A stretch of 64,000 nt of DNA from Platerodrilus igneus. Lineage: Eukaryota; Arthropoda; Insecta; Coleoptera; Lycidae. The translations under genes were made by a program, and so were the position numbers. The DNA lies in assembly GCA_036346225.1 (NCBI GenBank), contig JARFIW010000658.1, forward strand, positions 2,294,001 through 2,358,000. Direction: 5' to 3'. The notes beneath the pieces were generated by a model, which did not search any database, was not told the DNA's origin, and saw only the letters and a program-made list of their open reading frames with translations. Each line of letters begins with the position of its first letter. The first letter of the stretch is position 1. Positions 35,342-48,200 of the stretch are shown in pieces.

Positions 35342-36092
35342 AAGTATATATCTGACACTATATCAAAAAACAACACTGTCAATCTTTGATTGACAAACGT
35401 AATTCACAGTCAGCCTGATATAATAGTGAGATACCTGAGTTATATTTGTCCTTATTCCAATGCTATTATTAGTACCGTCCCAGTAGATCCATTGGTAGAA
35501 CGTCCACGTTCAAAGACTATAGGATCAAATTTTGTCTGAACCCATATATTTTCCTTGTTTCAATTATTGGTTTGACTTGCAATGAACATTTGTGTTTTGT
35601 GTAACACTGCATGTGCCCAATTATAACACAAAAATAATTTTTTTCAAGACAGTCTGGAACAGAAAAGTTGTTAAGAAATATTAATTTTTACAATAATTTG
35701 TCGATGTGTTTTTGAACAGACATCGAGCAACAAGATTGAAGTACAGATAAAGTTAGCATGGTACTAGTCATTATTAGGAAAGTCTGAATACCAGAGTAGC
35801 CTACACATAGCATTTTATTTTACATAAACTTTATAAATACAATACTACCAGTAATTGATCTATAATTGATACACAATGTGGATATGTCCATAACATAGAA
35901 AATCTAATCACTTTCCATTTACAACCTTGTCAAAAAAATAACAAAAGTTGTTTTTAAATTCAATTTACTTATTTATATCACCTCTCAAATAGAACCTTTA
36001 TATACACAATGTAAATATATATATCTTACTATTATAACAATACAAAATTATAAAATTACATTTGGTATCGCAATTTATATATACAAGAACAA

Positions 36093-36144
<52 letters not shown>

Positions 36145-36286
36145 ACATTTTAACTACATTACTAACGAGACTAGATGGTAGAGAAACGAAGACTAGCCTT
36201 AATTAAAAATAAACAACAGTTAATACCAGAACACTAGCAAATTACTCAATTGCACAATTAACCCCGACTAAAATTCCAGTACTTAA
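35342..36286. other. PIGL 3' side: untranslated region and (TA)n
   Basis: AT-rich sequence holding a (TA)n run at about 36096-36142. The part nearest 36287 is presumably the PIGL 3' UTR. No clear AATAAA on the minus strand was found close by. Confidence 0.5.
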
Positions 36287-39200
36287 TCAGTCATCGATTG
36301 TTAAATCAAACTCTATACTTGGTGGATCTAGTTCTTGTAATGTATTGATTATGATATACCTTGAAAATCGTAGATAAATTTTTCGATACCATAATATCTG
36401 CGATTTGTGTTGCTGCATGGCCAAATTTAACCTTTCCTTCTCACTGCTGCTAAGAATGTATCTATAACAAAATAGAAAAATAAAATAGATATATTAAATA
36501 ATAGTGAGTTTGTAGACGCACACTTTTTCCTTATAATGCTTTCGTTATGATTATAATTATAAAGTTAACATACATTTTGTTTTTAATGCTATATTATAAA
36601 ATAACGACAGCCAATCACAAAATTCGACGCTAAACTTCTCCTACATAGAGAAGAAATGACAAATATGAATTGTCATACCTGTTGATAGTATTCTGCAATA
36701 TAACCACACTTTTTACGTTGAATTTTTAGCTGTCAAACGTAACGGTAACATAACCGAATTTTTCGTTGACAGACTATTTTATAAGAATAAATTTACCATG
36801 ACAGTAATAAAAACATCTCTTGCAAAACTCACTAATGATAACATCAATGGCAAGTATAAATAATAAATCGAAACTGTAACTTCTACATATTTTCATAAGC
36901 ATCTTACCACTTCAACAGGATTATAAACAACTAGGCAATCTTCCGAAGAACCATCCTTCATTTGAAAAAAAAACAAGTAATCATTTGGCACAAAATGATA
37001 TCGGATAGGGTCATGTCAAATGTTACCAAATGATTTATGATCATTATTGATAGACCCACACATCAATACACCTGTCAAACTCGATAAAAATTATTCTTTT
37101 TATAATCGAGCAAACGTAGGTTTAATTTATCCTGCACATAAATAAATTTTTATATTCTAACTTCTAAATAAAATTATTAGTAGTATTTAAGGTAGATAAA
37201 AATAGATAGATAAGCTTATGAGATAGGTTACTGAGAATTTATTAATGAAATCAGGATGAAATTAGTAGGAATATAATCATGTAAAGTGCGAGAATGTTAA
37301 AATAATAACCTCTATTGTCAACAAATTAAATTTCTTAGTAAATCGTCTCGACGGTTTCATAGAACTTTTAATGTTCTGACTTGATGTTAGAATTAACATT
37401 GAAATAGCATTCCAATAAGTCATTACAAATTGTTATGTACAATTTTGGCCCCGGACAATCTAGCTAGTGTAACATCTCCTTTTAATTTAAATTAAAAGTA
37501 ACTACTATAAGGACATGTGCCCCGACCACATGGCACCGCCCGGCAATGTGGTGCTTATGATTTATGGTCACCTTCAATAAATGTGCTGAGGCATCACCAG
37601 ATTGGAATAGCCCACCATCTTTTTATCAACACATAGGAGTTTTACTGTTTAATTAAATAACTAATCAAAATTCTATTTAGGAAGTTTTGTAAATCACGAT
37701 TTTTAGAGTAATTTGATAACAAGTCCGTGTGAGGGGGAGTTAAATTACGTTAGTTAATAGTAATAAATATTTTCATAAATTTATTGTCAGCATGTTTAAG
37801 TAGGTCAAGTTTAACCGTAGTTTGTAAATAAGGAAGTAATAGTAGGATATTATGTAGGAAACTGGACCTTAACGCATCAATAAGGGTGCTTTCAGAAGGA
37901 AATTGATAGGTTAAGAGTACCCCAAAGTTTTTTATGAACACTTTAAAGCTCCAGAAAGCCTAATAAAGAATCGAAAATTGATAAATACCAGTGCGTATTC
38001 AGTTTAGGAATTATTATTATTTTTGAGTCTCAGATAGGGTAGTGCGGAACCATTCGCTAATCGTTGATTACTAGAATTTTAGAAAAAAAAAAGCTTTTAT
38101 CTCGAGGGGAGCCTCGAGTAAGGTTCGTTTCCATTTTTCAGTGATTCATCATCCCAAGTGTAACTGATTAAATAAATTGTGGGCGCAATTAACGGTCCAA
38201 ATAAACTGATTTCACTAAATTAGATTGGAGAGCGGGCACGGATTGTAAAACATCCAGGTGCCCCGGCCGTTTCACTTTCAATGTACGAAAGTGAAGGTAT
38301 TTATAAACTTAACTAAATACCGTTAGCCCGACAAAGCAACCCTGCGGTGCGACCTTTAGCAGGTAGTTGTTGGTATAGCCACTATATACATTATTAGAAT
38401 AGAAAGTGAAAGTGTTTCCCGCGAGGACAATAAACTACCTCAAATACCGCGAATATATTACAAACAACGGCAACACACGTCAACCAGGACGCTGACCCAG
38501 GCTCTGGAATTTGCACCTGATCGTATACGCACGCTGGTAGTGAAAAGCGGCGCATGTAATGTAATTTTAATGTTAAATTGACCCTTAAGGCGATTTATGA
38601 CATGCTTGTCTGTAGTATAGAAAATAACTATGTTAAGAGTATTTAGTTAGGGAATGGTATGCATAGAGATAGATCCGTGGTGTATTTTGTTTTTACATCC
38701 GAGTAAAGAAGTTGCTTGTAAACACTTATTTTTTTATTTAAATAAGGTTGAGTACAGTTAGGTAAAAGCTTGTAAGTGGCTCACGAACAAGTACTGGAAG
38801 TCAGGGTAAAGCTTTTTAAAAATTGAACTTCTAAAAAATTTAAGGTATTAGAAGTATCCCCTAACGTGTTTAATAAGGGATAATGATTATCTTTTAGAAA
38901 TACTCTATTGCTGGGTTGTTATAAAAAAAGAGTAATAGGCTCAAGAGCTTATTTTTATATTGAAACTGTAGGTACCCGTGTTAGGTGGTTATTTGGTACC
39001 GATACAAATGAAACAAATTGATATTAAACAAAGAGGAACGTTACACTAGTAAGCCGTAGAGAAACTCTGTGAAGTACCCTGCTAAAAATTCAATTTCTGT
39101 AAAATACCGAAAACCTCGACTGTACTAACAAAAATGGTTGCCGAATCACTCAGTGGGATGGGTGGTGTAAATGTTCGAAGAGGGTCTCGGAATGCTATCG

Positions 39201-42200
39201 TGTTCGAAATAGGTTTTAACTGGGATGTAACTTAGACGCAACCTTGTTACGTTTCATTTCGTACTTGTAAATTTATTGCCTCCTTGATTTAAAAAACATT
39301 TCAGTTTCTACTTATTTTAATATACGAGTTCGATCCACATTTATTATTTCAAGTATGTAATAAGCTCGGTTAGGCAAGCAACTTTGCCAGTCCTTTATTT
39401 AATTCAAAAGTCCGCATGTTTATGTTATATGTTCGGGTTCCTTATCTATTAATGTGTTTTTGATAATCAATTCCCCGAACGTTACTATTTTAGAATGCAA
39501 TTGAAAATCGCTTGATTGTGTGGTTACTATAAGCTCATGTGTTGGTTTCCCAATGAAGTTTTATTACTAATATGTTGTTAAAACTTTCTTTATAAAGTGT
39601 ACGAGTAATTTAAATGAAAATTGCGACTTTTACTTCTTCACAACGGTATGGTTTATTGACTGGGAATCCAGCCAGACAGTTGGAAAGAAATATCTTTATG
39701 CTGTTGTCCAGTGAATGCCTAGTAATTTGATTAAGTGAAAATGACGATTTTCAAAGTTAATTTTTAGGTTATACTTTTGCACTGTTTCAATAAACTTCTG
39801 AAGATTCTCATCATGTTTCTCTTGACTTTTCCCGCACATAGTCTAACTATGCATACGTGTCTACTAAACGTTTGACTTTGATTATCTCGTTAATGACCCT
39901 TTGAAATGCAGCCACTCCATTGGTGACTCCAAAAGGAATGCGCTTAAAGTTATAAAGCTGGCCGCATGCTTCAAATGCCGTATACATTTTATCCTCTTCT
40001 CTAACAGTAATTTGATGGCATGCACTTCATAAATCAATAGTACCAAAAACATTGTAGCTCGCAACCTTATTGATTACATCTTCAATTTTTGGCAAAGCAT
40101 ACGCATCTAACAAAGTAAATCTATTGATAGTTCTTGAATAGTCAATAACCATGCACTATTGTAATTTTCATTAGAAACAACTAAAACCTGAGCTCTCCAT
40201 GAAGAGTTGCTAGGTTCGATTACATCATCTTCTAGTAATTTTGCTATTTCACTTTCGATAAACTTGTAGTTATCTACAGAGTGGTGGTTCGACTTAATTT
40301 CAATCGGTTTACATTCAGCCTTTAGGTTAGCAAACAAAGAAGCAGTCGGAACACTAGCAGCAGCTACACTAGATACAACTAAGGGAGCTCTTTCACCTAC
40401 AAACAGTAATTGAACACGTGTGCAGCTTTAAAATGTCGTGACCCACTATAATATCGTAGCACAAATCTGGTAAGATAGCCAGTTTTACGTCATTATATAC
40501 GTGATCAAAAAGATTTATGTTTACTTTACACTGCCCTTCAATTTTTGAAGTCATAGTAGTCGAAGCCATGGAGACAGGCCCAGAGAAGGGTAACACTATT
40601 AAACTCAACTCAGAGACAGTTTTTCTGTCTATAAAACTTGGAGAATTTCCAGTATCAATTAAAGTGGAAACAGGGTACCCCTCAATAGTGACAGGAACAG
40701 TACTTTTAGATAATCCATTTATAGAAGCCGAAAATTCAATTTCACTACTTTTGTCTTGTTTACTGTTTGCAGTAGCTTTACGTGTTTTAGCAGATAGGCA
40801 TGTTTTGGCAAAGTGTCCTGGTATGCCACAAAATTTGGAAGTAGAATTCCATGCAGGGTAGCTGCTTCTATGATGTCTAGAATAACCGCAAAAGAACCAC
40901 TTGTCAATAGGATCGGTTAAAGTCTTACTGGAATCAGATTTTTAAGTGACACAGCGTTTATGGAGATCGGCGAGTAACAACATTGGGCTTGTTCCTGTGC
41001 AAGTTCAAGAGAGCGAGCCAACTCATAAGCATCCTCTAAAGTTAGTGCAACTTTTTCCAAAAGACGTTGGCGAATTATAAAAGACTGTAACCCACTAATA
41101 AAGGCATCCCTCACAAAATCATCTCTGTTCTTCTAAGAAGTGACAGCTTTAAAGAGACAGTCTTTGCTTGATAGTTTTAAAGCTTGTAGGTACTGGTCAA
41201 CAGTTTCATTCAACATTTGCCTACATGTAAGTGCCTTGCAAAATCTCATTCACCGGTTCGATATAAATGCCTTTGAGTACGATTATAGCATTGTTGTAAG
41301 TTCCACAGTTACTTATATAGTCAGAAATATCTGGAGACACACAGTTTACCAATATCTTGAATTTTTCATTATCTGTAGGTAGTGGATTAAGTGTGGAATG
41401 AAATTATCGAATGTTCTGCTCTAATGAGTCCATTCTCTGGAAGCAGTACTAACCTTAGGATCTGTGTTAAATCTTTCAGGTTTTAAAATTAGATCCATTT
41501 TGATAGGATTCTAGTTTAATAAATTGTTGTATAACTTATAAACACCTTTGGAAAGGTTTTATTAAACTCGAATAACGCAGAACATGACAGTTGTAATAAG
41601 AATATCAATAACTAACAATTAGTAACTAGCCGACGTGATACTGAACAACTATTCAAAATCACCACAAAGTGTACCATGTACCAGGTCGTAAAATGACTAG
41701 CATTTTGCAGCCGTTTATCAAAACATGTATCGTAGTAATTAAGAGTTGAATAAGTTGAAATAATTTAGCTATCATTTACAAACAGGGCATCCCAGTTATT
41801 GTTCAACACACTGATAAAAAAAACTAAATAAGTGTAAGCAATCGACTATATGTTCATCCCAATTACAAGTTTATTGTCATAATGTAGGAGGATTACGTAC
41901 AAAATGTGTTGAATTATCTAATGCAATTGCTTTATCAAACTATGATATAATTATTCTCGTGGAGAGCTGGCTCTCAAGCGACATCCTTGAGTTAGAAGTG
42001 CAATTCAAATCATTTAAGGTCTACAGATGTGACCGTTCTGATAAAACTAGTGACAAATCACGGGGTGGAGGTGTTCTAATTGCTATAAAAGACCACATAA
42101 AAGTGAAACAACTTGAACTTATACAACAATCAGTAGAACAACTTTATTTATTATGTTCATTCAATAATGTGAATTTCATTGTCGGTGGTGTATATATTCC

Positions 42201-45200
42201 TCCAGCCAGTCCTATTGAAAAGTATGTATGCCATATTGATGTAATGGATGACTTAGTTTCGAGATTTAATAATCATACCTTTTATGTGTTCGGTGACTTC
42301 AATTTGCCCAATGTAAAATGGTTTAATTCAGAACCAGATGTAGTAGTTAGTTGTTCATAAGACCCTAAGGTCTTAGTTCTCACTCAAGGATACTCATTTC
42401 TAAATTTTACCCAAAATTGTTGCATCCCAAATGGTAATAATGTTTATTTAGATCTAGTATTCTCAAATAAACATGATTTAGCTATTGAGTCTGCAGTAGA
42501 TCCATTACTTCCTAAATCTATACATCATGACGCATACTCATTTGCAGTATCTTGTTTTCGTACTAATGATATTAAGCTACAATATACTGAACCTTCTTAC
42601 GATTTTAAAAATGCTGATTATTACAAAGCTTTGAATCTCTATATTGCCTCAATAAATTGGCCGACTCTCTTAAATATTCCAGATGTAAATGAAGCCATTT
42701 CTAAATTTTACAATGTGTTACGTACCGGCATAAAACTTTATGTACCTCGAAGACGTTATACTGAAACTTATATTTTTTGTTCATCGACAGCCCCAATTTT
42801 ATTGTTGTTTGGGCCCTAAACGTTGTGGCGTCACTGTAACTTATTTTTCTTACTGGGCGCCAGTGAACAACTTTTATTTTACAAAAGACTGAAACGTCTT
42901 TTTTCTACATTAAGGCGCTAGTGAACAAAAATCTTTCGACATAGCTAGGGGTCTATTCCTGGGTAGAGCAATGAGAAGGGGGGGGGGGTCGAATTTAAGC
43001 TAAATCAAATAGGCGCCACTATGTCCTGAGATAATTACGATAATTGCAAAGCACCATTTGTGTCCTATAAAAGTATATAAAGAAATCATAAAAAAAAGTA
43101 TTTCCAATATAATATTGGCATCAACTTATTACTCAGAAAAATTTTATCTTTATGTAATTAGATTTGATCGCATTTGACCAAAATAAAAGCCTTACATTTT
43201 GAACTAATTGTTTACTAAAAAAACCCTTTTAAAAGATCGGAACTTGTAACAAAAAATTGTCATAATCAACTACATCAAAGTTAAAGTTTTGACTTTCCTT
43301 TTTTTTTATTAAACAACCAACTGTACTTTAAACATGAACTTGTTATAAATATTAAAGTGATAATGATTTGTAAGCATAACACAGTGAATTACGTTCTAAC
43401 CTGGGCAGATCTTTTCAGGTAGATTACAAATTACTAGAACCTAACATAATGAGAATTTGAACTTTCATATTTACGTTTAACAATTTATGTATAGATAAAA
43501 GCTGATCACAAAAATAGGAATGTTTGTTTAAATTCCATTACAGCTGCACAAAGCATCTGCTTTCAAGACAACATCTGTCAACTGTGCAAAACAGAAAAAT
43601 ATGATCGAAAACATACGTTGAACTTATCGAAGGTTCATATGGAACAAAGCATGTTATTATAGAAAGCTAATCCGACAAAATTTCGTTTTACGGCTTATAA
43701 AACCAGCTCAACAATTAATTGAAATTTACACAATTTACGTGTTATAAACATAATATCAAGTTTATGTGTTCTAACCTTTAAAACACATGCAAGAAATATC
43801 TTACAACTAATAACGAACCCAACTGCTATTTGTTGCTTCACGAAAAATTATGACGGGATTTCCGTTCTTCAAACAAGGTTACCAGCCATCCTAATTTGAT
43901 ACGACTGCATCCAAATTAACATCCATAATTTCTTATCAAACAAATTTCTTATTAGGCAATTTTCAAATCGACTGTTCCTACATAATGGTAATTCTTAACT
44001 TTTCTTGGATTCTAGTTGACGAATTCTGCATGTTTTATTCTACGTTGTCGCGCTAAATAAATTACCTCAAATTACATTAGTTCGTAAAATATATACTTTA
44101 CCAACCGTTATTAGAAGATATCCCAACGATTAATAGTTGATGCGAAGGTTGCCAGCCTCCAGCCGAAAATACATCTTAACAACGCTGTTGCCGGCGGCCG
44201 ACTGACTTGTCGAAACCAGAGCCGAGTGGTCGCGCCGTCAGAGGCGGGGAACACGAAACAAACAAATAGAGATGTGCTTGGACATAGCTTTATGCGACAC
44301 AGATATATTAATATAAGTAGATCCCTAAGGAACAATGCACGCTTAGCGCATTATTCTTGTAATTCAATGCAATTAAATTATGACTGAAAATAAAAATGTT
44401 ACACTATCCCTTTCCTAAAAGAAAAAAAATCTTTTACAACAAAAAATTTTAAGCAAAAAAAACACAAAAGATTTTTTTTATACTAGCCTTTAATAAACTC
44501 CTAACTGACATTACAAATATCTACTAAACATCATACTTTAGGAATTAGAATTATTAATTTATTCAACATCCAGAATAACTACGAAAATTATGAAAACGAG
44601 GGGACAAATACATACAAATTTGAGTGTGTCAGTAACTACGTGTACCAAACGTCCATTGGGAGACAATATCGGGGAGTCACAACTGGTATAAGTCAAAATC
44701 GAGAAAAGTCAATTTAAAAAGTCAAACACTCCACGGAACAAAAAAAATCAATCCAAGCTTAAATTTAAAGAAACACTTTTACTAGAGCAAGAGCTTTCTT
44801 ACTCCTACCGAAGCCAGTATCTACCAACTATAACTAAACACAACACAAATTATCCAAACTTCCCAAAAATAACAACTCCACTTCCTGGAGCTCAAGCAAC
44901 TCCATCAACCAAAAAAGACGCTACTATATCAAAACAGCATCACAATCCAAAATATTATCATCTCAAAGCGATAATCAAAACCATAGTAAGCTAACCAACA
45001 GGTCACTTACAAAAATGGAATACAAAATATTATCATCTCAAAGTGATAATCAAAACCAAAGTAACCAACCAACAGGCCTCTTACAAAAATGGAAGTGAGT
45101 GCACATCACCCCTATAACTCAAAGTGCTAGAAGTCCTGCCTTCACCAAACTTAAACTTCCACACAAATATCTCTCAAACCAATACTCTGAATACAAAACC

Positions 45201-48200
45201 GAATCAGTCAGGGCTGAAATCTCCCACACCCTACTGATTATCCTATCACTAATTTTCTAACATCATCACCTATTAGTGATGGATCAAATGGTGAGGTTCA
45301 CCGTGCAAACCTCTGACCTTATCAAACAAAAATTAAAAAAAGGTCGAAAACAAGGGAAAGAATATGCCAATAATCTCTCTACCTAAATATGTAGAAATCA
45401 GGACTAATAACTTATATAGTCAACTTATTTCTACTTTCTAATAATATCTTCTATAAACGCGCGACAAACTTAACTAGTATGTACATCAATGTGCACCACA
45501 AAACTACTATACAAAATTTTGACTACAAGTTTCTATAACCATACAAAATTTTCAAACAAAATAAGTTGCAAAAGGACAGTCTTCATTTAGTATCAGTTAT
45601 CACCATACTAAATCAAAAATCAGAACAAAACGAAACAAGCAAATGACTGATTTACTTATAATCAAAGAAATGACTGGACTGGAACTAGTCTTCAGGATCA
45701 TCATTTTCATCTGGATCTGATGCAGCAAAGGGCTTCAAGTCCTTAACATGCCATATTCCGGCTTTTGAGTACGAAATAATTTATACATTTAAAAGAAATT
45801 AATCTCGATGATAGCTACCAAAAAAAATATCAGTGTTCAGGTACACTCTCACCTTACTACCAACCGAACTGTAGAAACAACTACAATGCTTCACAACGCC
45901 TAAATTTGCTAGAGTCTCACCTAGACTAACAATCAAAAATTACATCAACTCAAAAAAAAATTATGATGCAAAAATTCCTAGAGCGACCAACTCACCTCGA
46001 GTCTCGTCTAGACTTACGTAATGCTGAGCAACCAACTCTTCCTGAGTCTCATCTAGACTAACATACTGCTGAGCGACCAACCACAACGACAAGTTCCGCC
46101 TAGACTAAATTGCGTTGCAATGCCGATCTAAATAAAAAATCTGCTAACAAAACAAAAATGTGCCGATGCACAGGAGCAATTCACAAATGATATAGCGACA
46201 TCTCAAACCAATGTACCTAATTTACCGAAACATTATTTCTTGTACTCTGTATCTAGTAACTGTATAATACAAAATGATATGTGAATTATTATTCATGTGA
46301 TTCGCTTATTTTTGAACATGACTAACACGAAGCAGAAATCTCTTTACTTTACGTTGCAAAATCTACTTCATAACTCGAAAGGTCAATTAGACAACCAGGC
46401 TTATCGACTTCTTTAGCTAATAGTCTACCTAAAATTTTTCTTTTCTCAAGAACTGGTTTCTCACTCACTACTCCTCTGATTCTCAGTTCATATTCCAGTT
46501 CCTCTTTAAGTAAACAAACAATTTGGAACTTTTCAGACATGATTGTAATAATTTAATATTTTAATGAAATCAAATTGATAAATCTAAATGATTTAGGCCT
46601 TACGAAAATCGTCAAAACAAATTCGGACAACGAAAGGTCAAAGTCAAAAAGTGAATTTTGTAAAAATAGGTTTTTGCCAAAACAATATCAAATAAAATCT
46701 TTATTGGGTCAAAATAAAGTTAAAGTTAAAAATAAATTTGACTAAGGTAATTAATTGACTGAAGGAGGGTCAATGTCTCAACTAAACTTATGCCAAAACA
46801 AATTTCAAGATCATTAGTAAATTTAAACAAACAAATTTTGAAACTAATAGCAAATTTAAACAAACAAATTTTGAAACTAAGTAAATTTTGAGCAAAATAA
46901 ATTTTGAGCAAACAAATTTCGAAGCCCTACACGTTGCGGCGTCAGTGAACCGATTTTTATTGCACGCCCACGTTGGGCGCCAGTAAAACTTATATTTTTT
47001 GTTCATTGACAGCCCCAATTTTATTATTGTTTGGGCCCTAAACGTTGCGGCGTCACTGTAACTTATTTTCCTTACTGGGCGCCAGTGAACAACTTTTATT
47101 TTACAAAAGACTGAAACGTCTTTTTTCTACATTAAGGCGCTAGTGAACAAAAATCTTTCGACATAGCTAGGGGTCTATTCCTGGGTAGAGCAATGAGAAG
47201 TGGGGGGGAGTCAAATTCTGTTTGCAAACCAAAGTTAAGCTAAATCAAATAGGCGCCACCATGTCCTGAGATAATTACGATAATTGCAAAGCACAGTTCA
47301 AAAGGCGGACGTGGAAACCCAAAGATAAAATGATCGCCTTCGTTAACAAAAACCTGTCTTATTACAATAAGACGCAGCTCATGTAAGAAATTGCAAAGGT
47401 TAACTAAATAAAAAAGTAGAACACCATTTGTGTCCTATAAAAGTATATAAAGAAATAATAAAAAAAAGTATTTCCAATATAATATTGGCATCAAATTATT
47501 TCTCAGAAAAATTTTATCTTTATGTAATTAGATTTGATCGCATTTGACCAAAATAAAAGCCTTACATTTTGAACTAATTGTTTACTAAAAAAAACCCTTT
47601 TAAAATATTGGAACTTGTAACAAAAAATTGTCATAATCAACTACATCAAAGTTAAAGTTTTGACTTTCCTTTTTTTTTTTTATTAAACAACCAACTGTAC
47701 TTTAAACATGAACTTTGTTATAAATATTAAAGTGACAATGATTTGTAAGCATAACACAGTGAATTATGTTCTAACCTGGGCAGATCTTTTCAGGTAGATT
47801 ACAAATTACTAGAACCTAACATAATGAGAATTTGAACTTTCATATTTACGTTTAATAATTTATGTATAGATAAAAGCTGATCACAAAAATAGGAATGTTT
47901 GTTTAAATTCCATTACAGCTGCACAAAGCATCTGCTTTCAAGACAACATCTGTCAACTGTGTAAAACAGAATAATATGACGTCGAAAACATACGTTGAAC
48001 TTATCGAAGGTTCATATGGAACAAAGCATGTTATTATAGAAAGCTAATCCGACAAAATTTCGTTTTACGGCTTATAAAACCAGCTCAACAATTAATTGAA
48101 ATTTACACAATTTACGTGTTATAAACATAATATCAAGTTTACGTGTTCTAACCTTTAAAACACATGCAAGAAATATCTTACAACTAATAACGAACCCAAC

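Larger units (their letters stand above)
44404..46983 (-). mobile_element. Internal region of the non-autonomous LTR element
   Basis: 2.58 kb with no protease, reverse transcriptase or integrase in any frame. The only coding trace is a 63-codon minus-strand frame (46540-46349) reading MSEKFQIVCLLKEELEYELR and RKILGRLLAKE, like the N-terminus of insect gypsy-type gag. Tandem repeats fill part of the rest: an ~80-bp unit twice at 44945-45095 (AAATATTATCATCTCAAAG), a ~45-bp unit about three times at 45980-46115 (CTCATCTAGACTAA, GAGCGACCAAC), and AAATTTAAACAAACAAATTTTGA units at 46800-46910. The element must rely on enzymes supplied elsewhere. Confidence 0.85.

Noticed and set aside
40517..40861. 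114-codon plus-strand frame
   Set aside because: Antisense of the gypsy knuckle/protease region, which has clear motifs on the minus strand.
44111..44335. 74-codon minus-strand frame repeated at 48533-48757
   Set aside because: The two frames are the same because both lie in the paired LTRs. No conserved protein is recognised and the frame covers the LTR transcription start region. Treated as LTR sequence.
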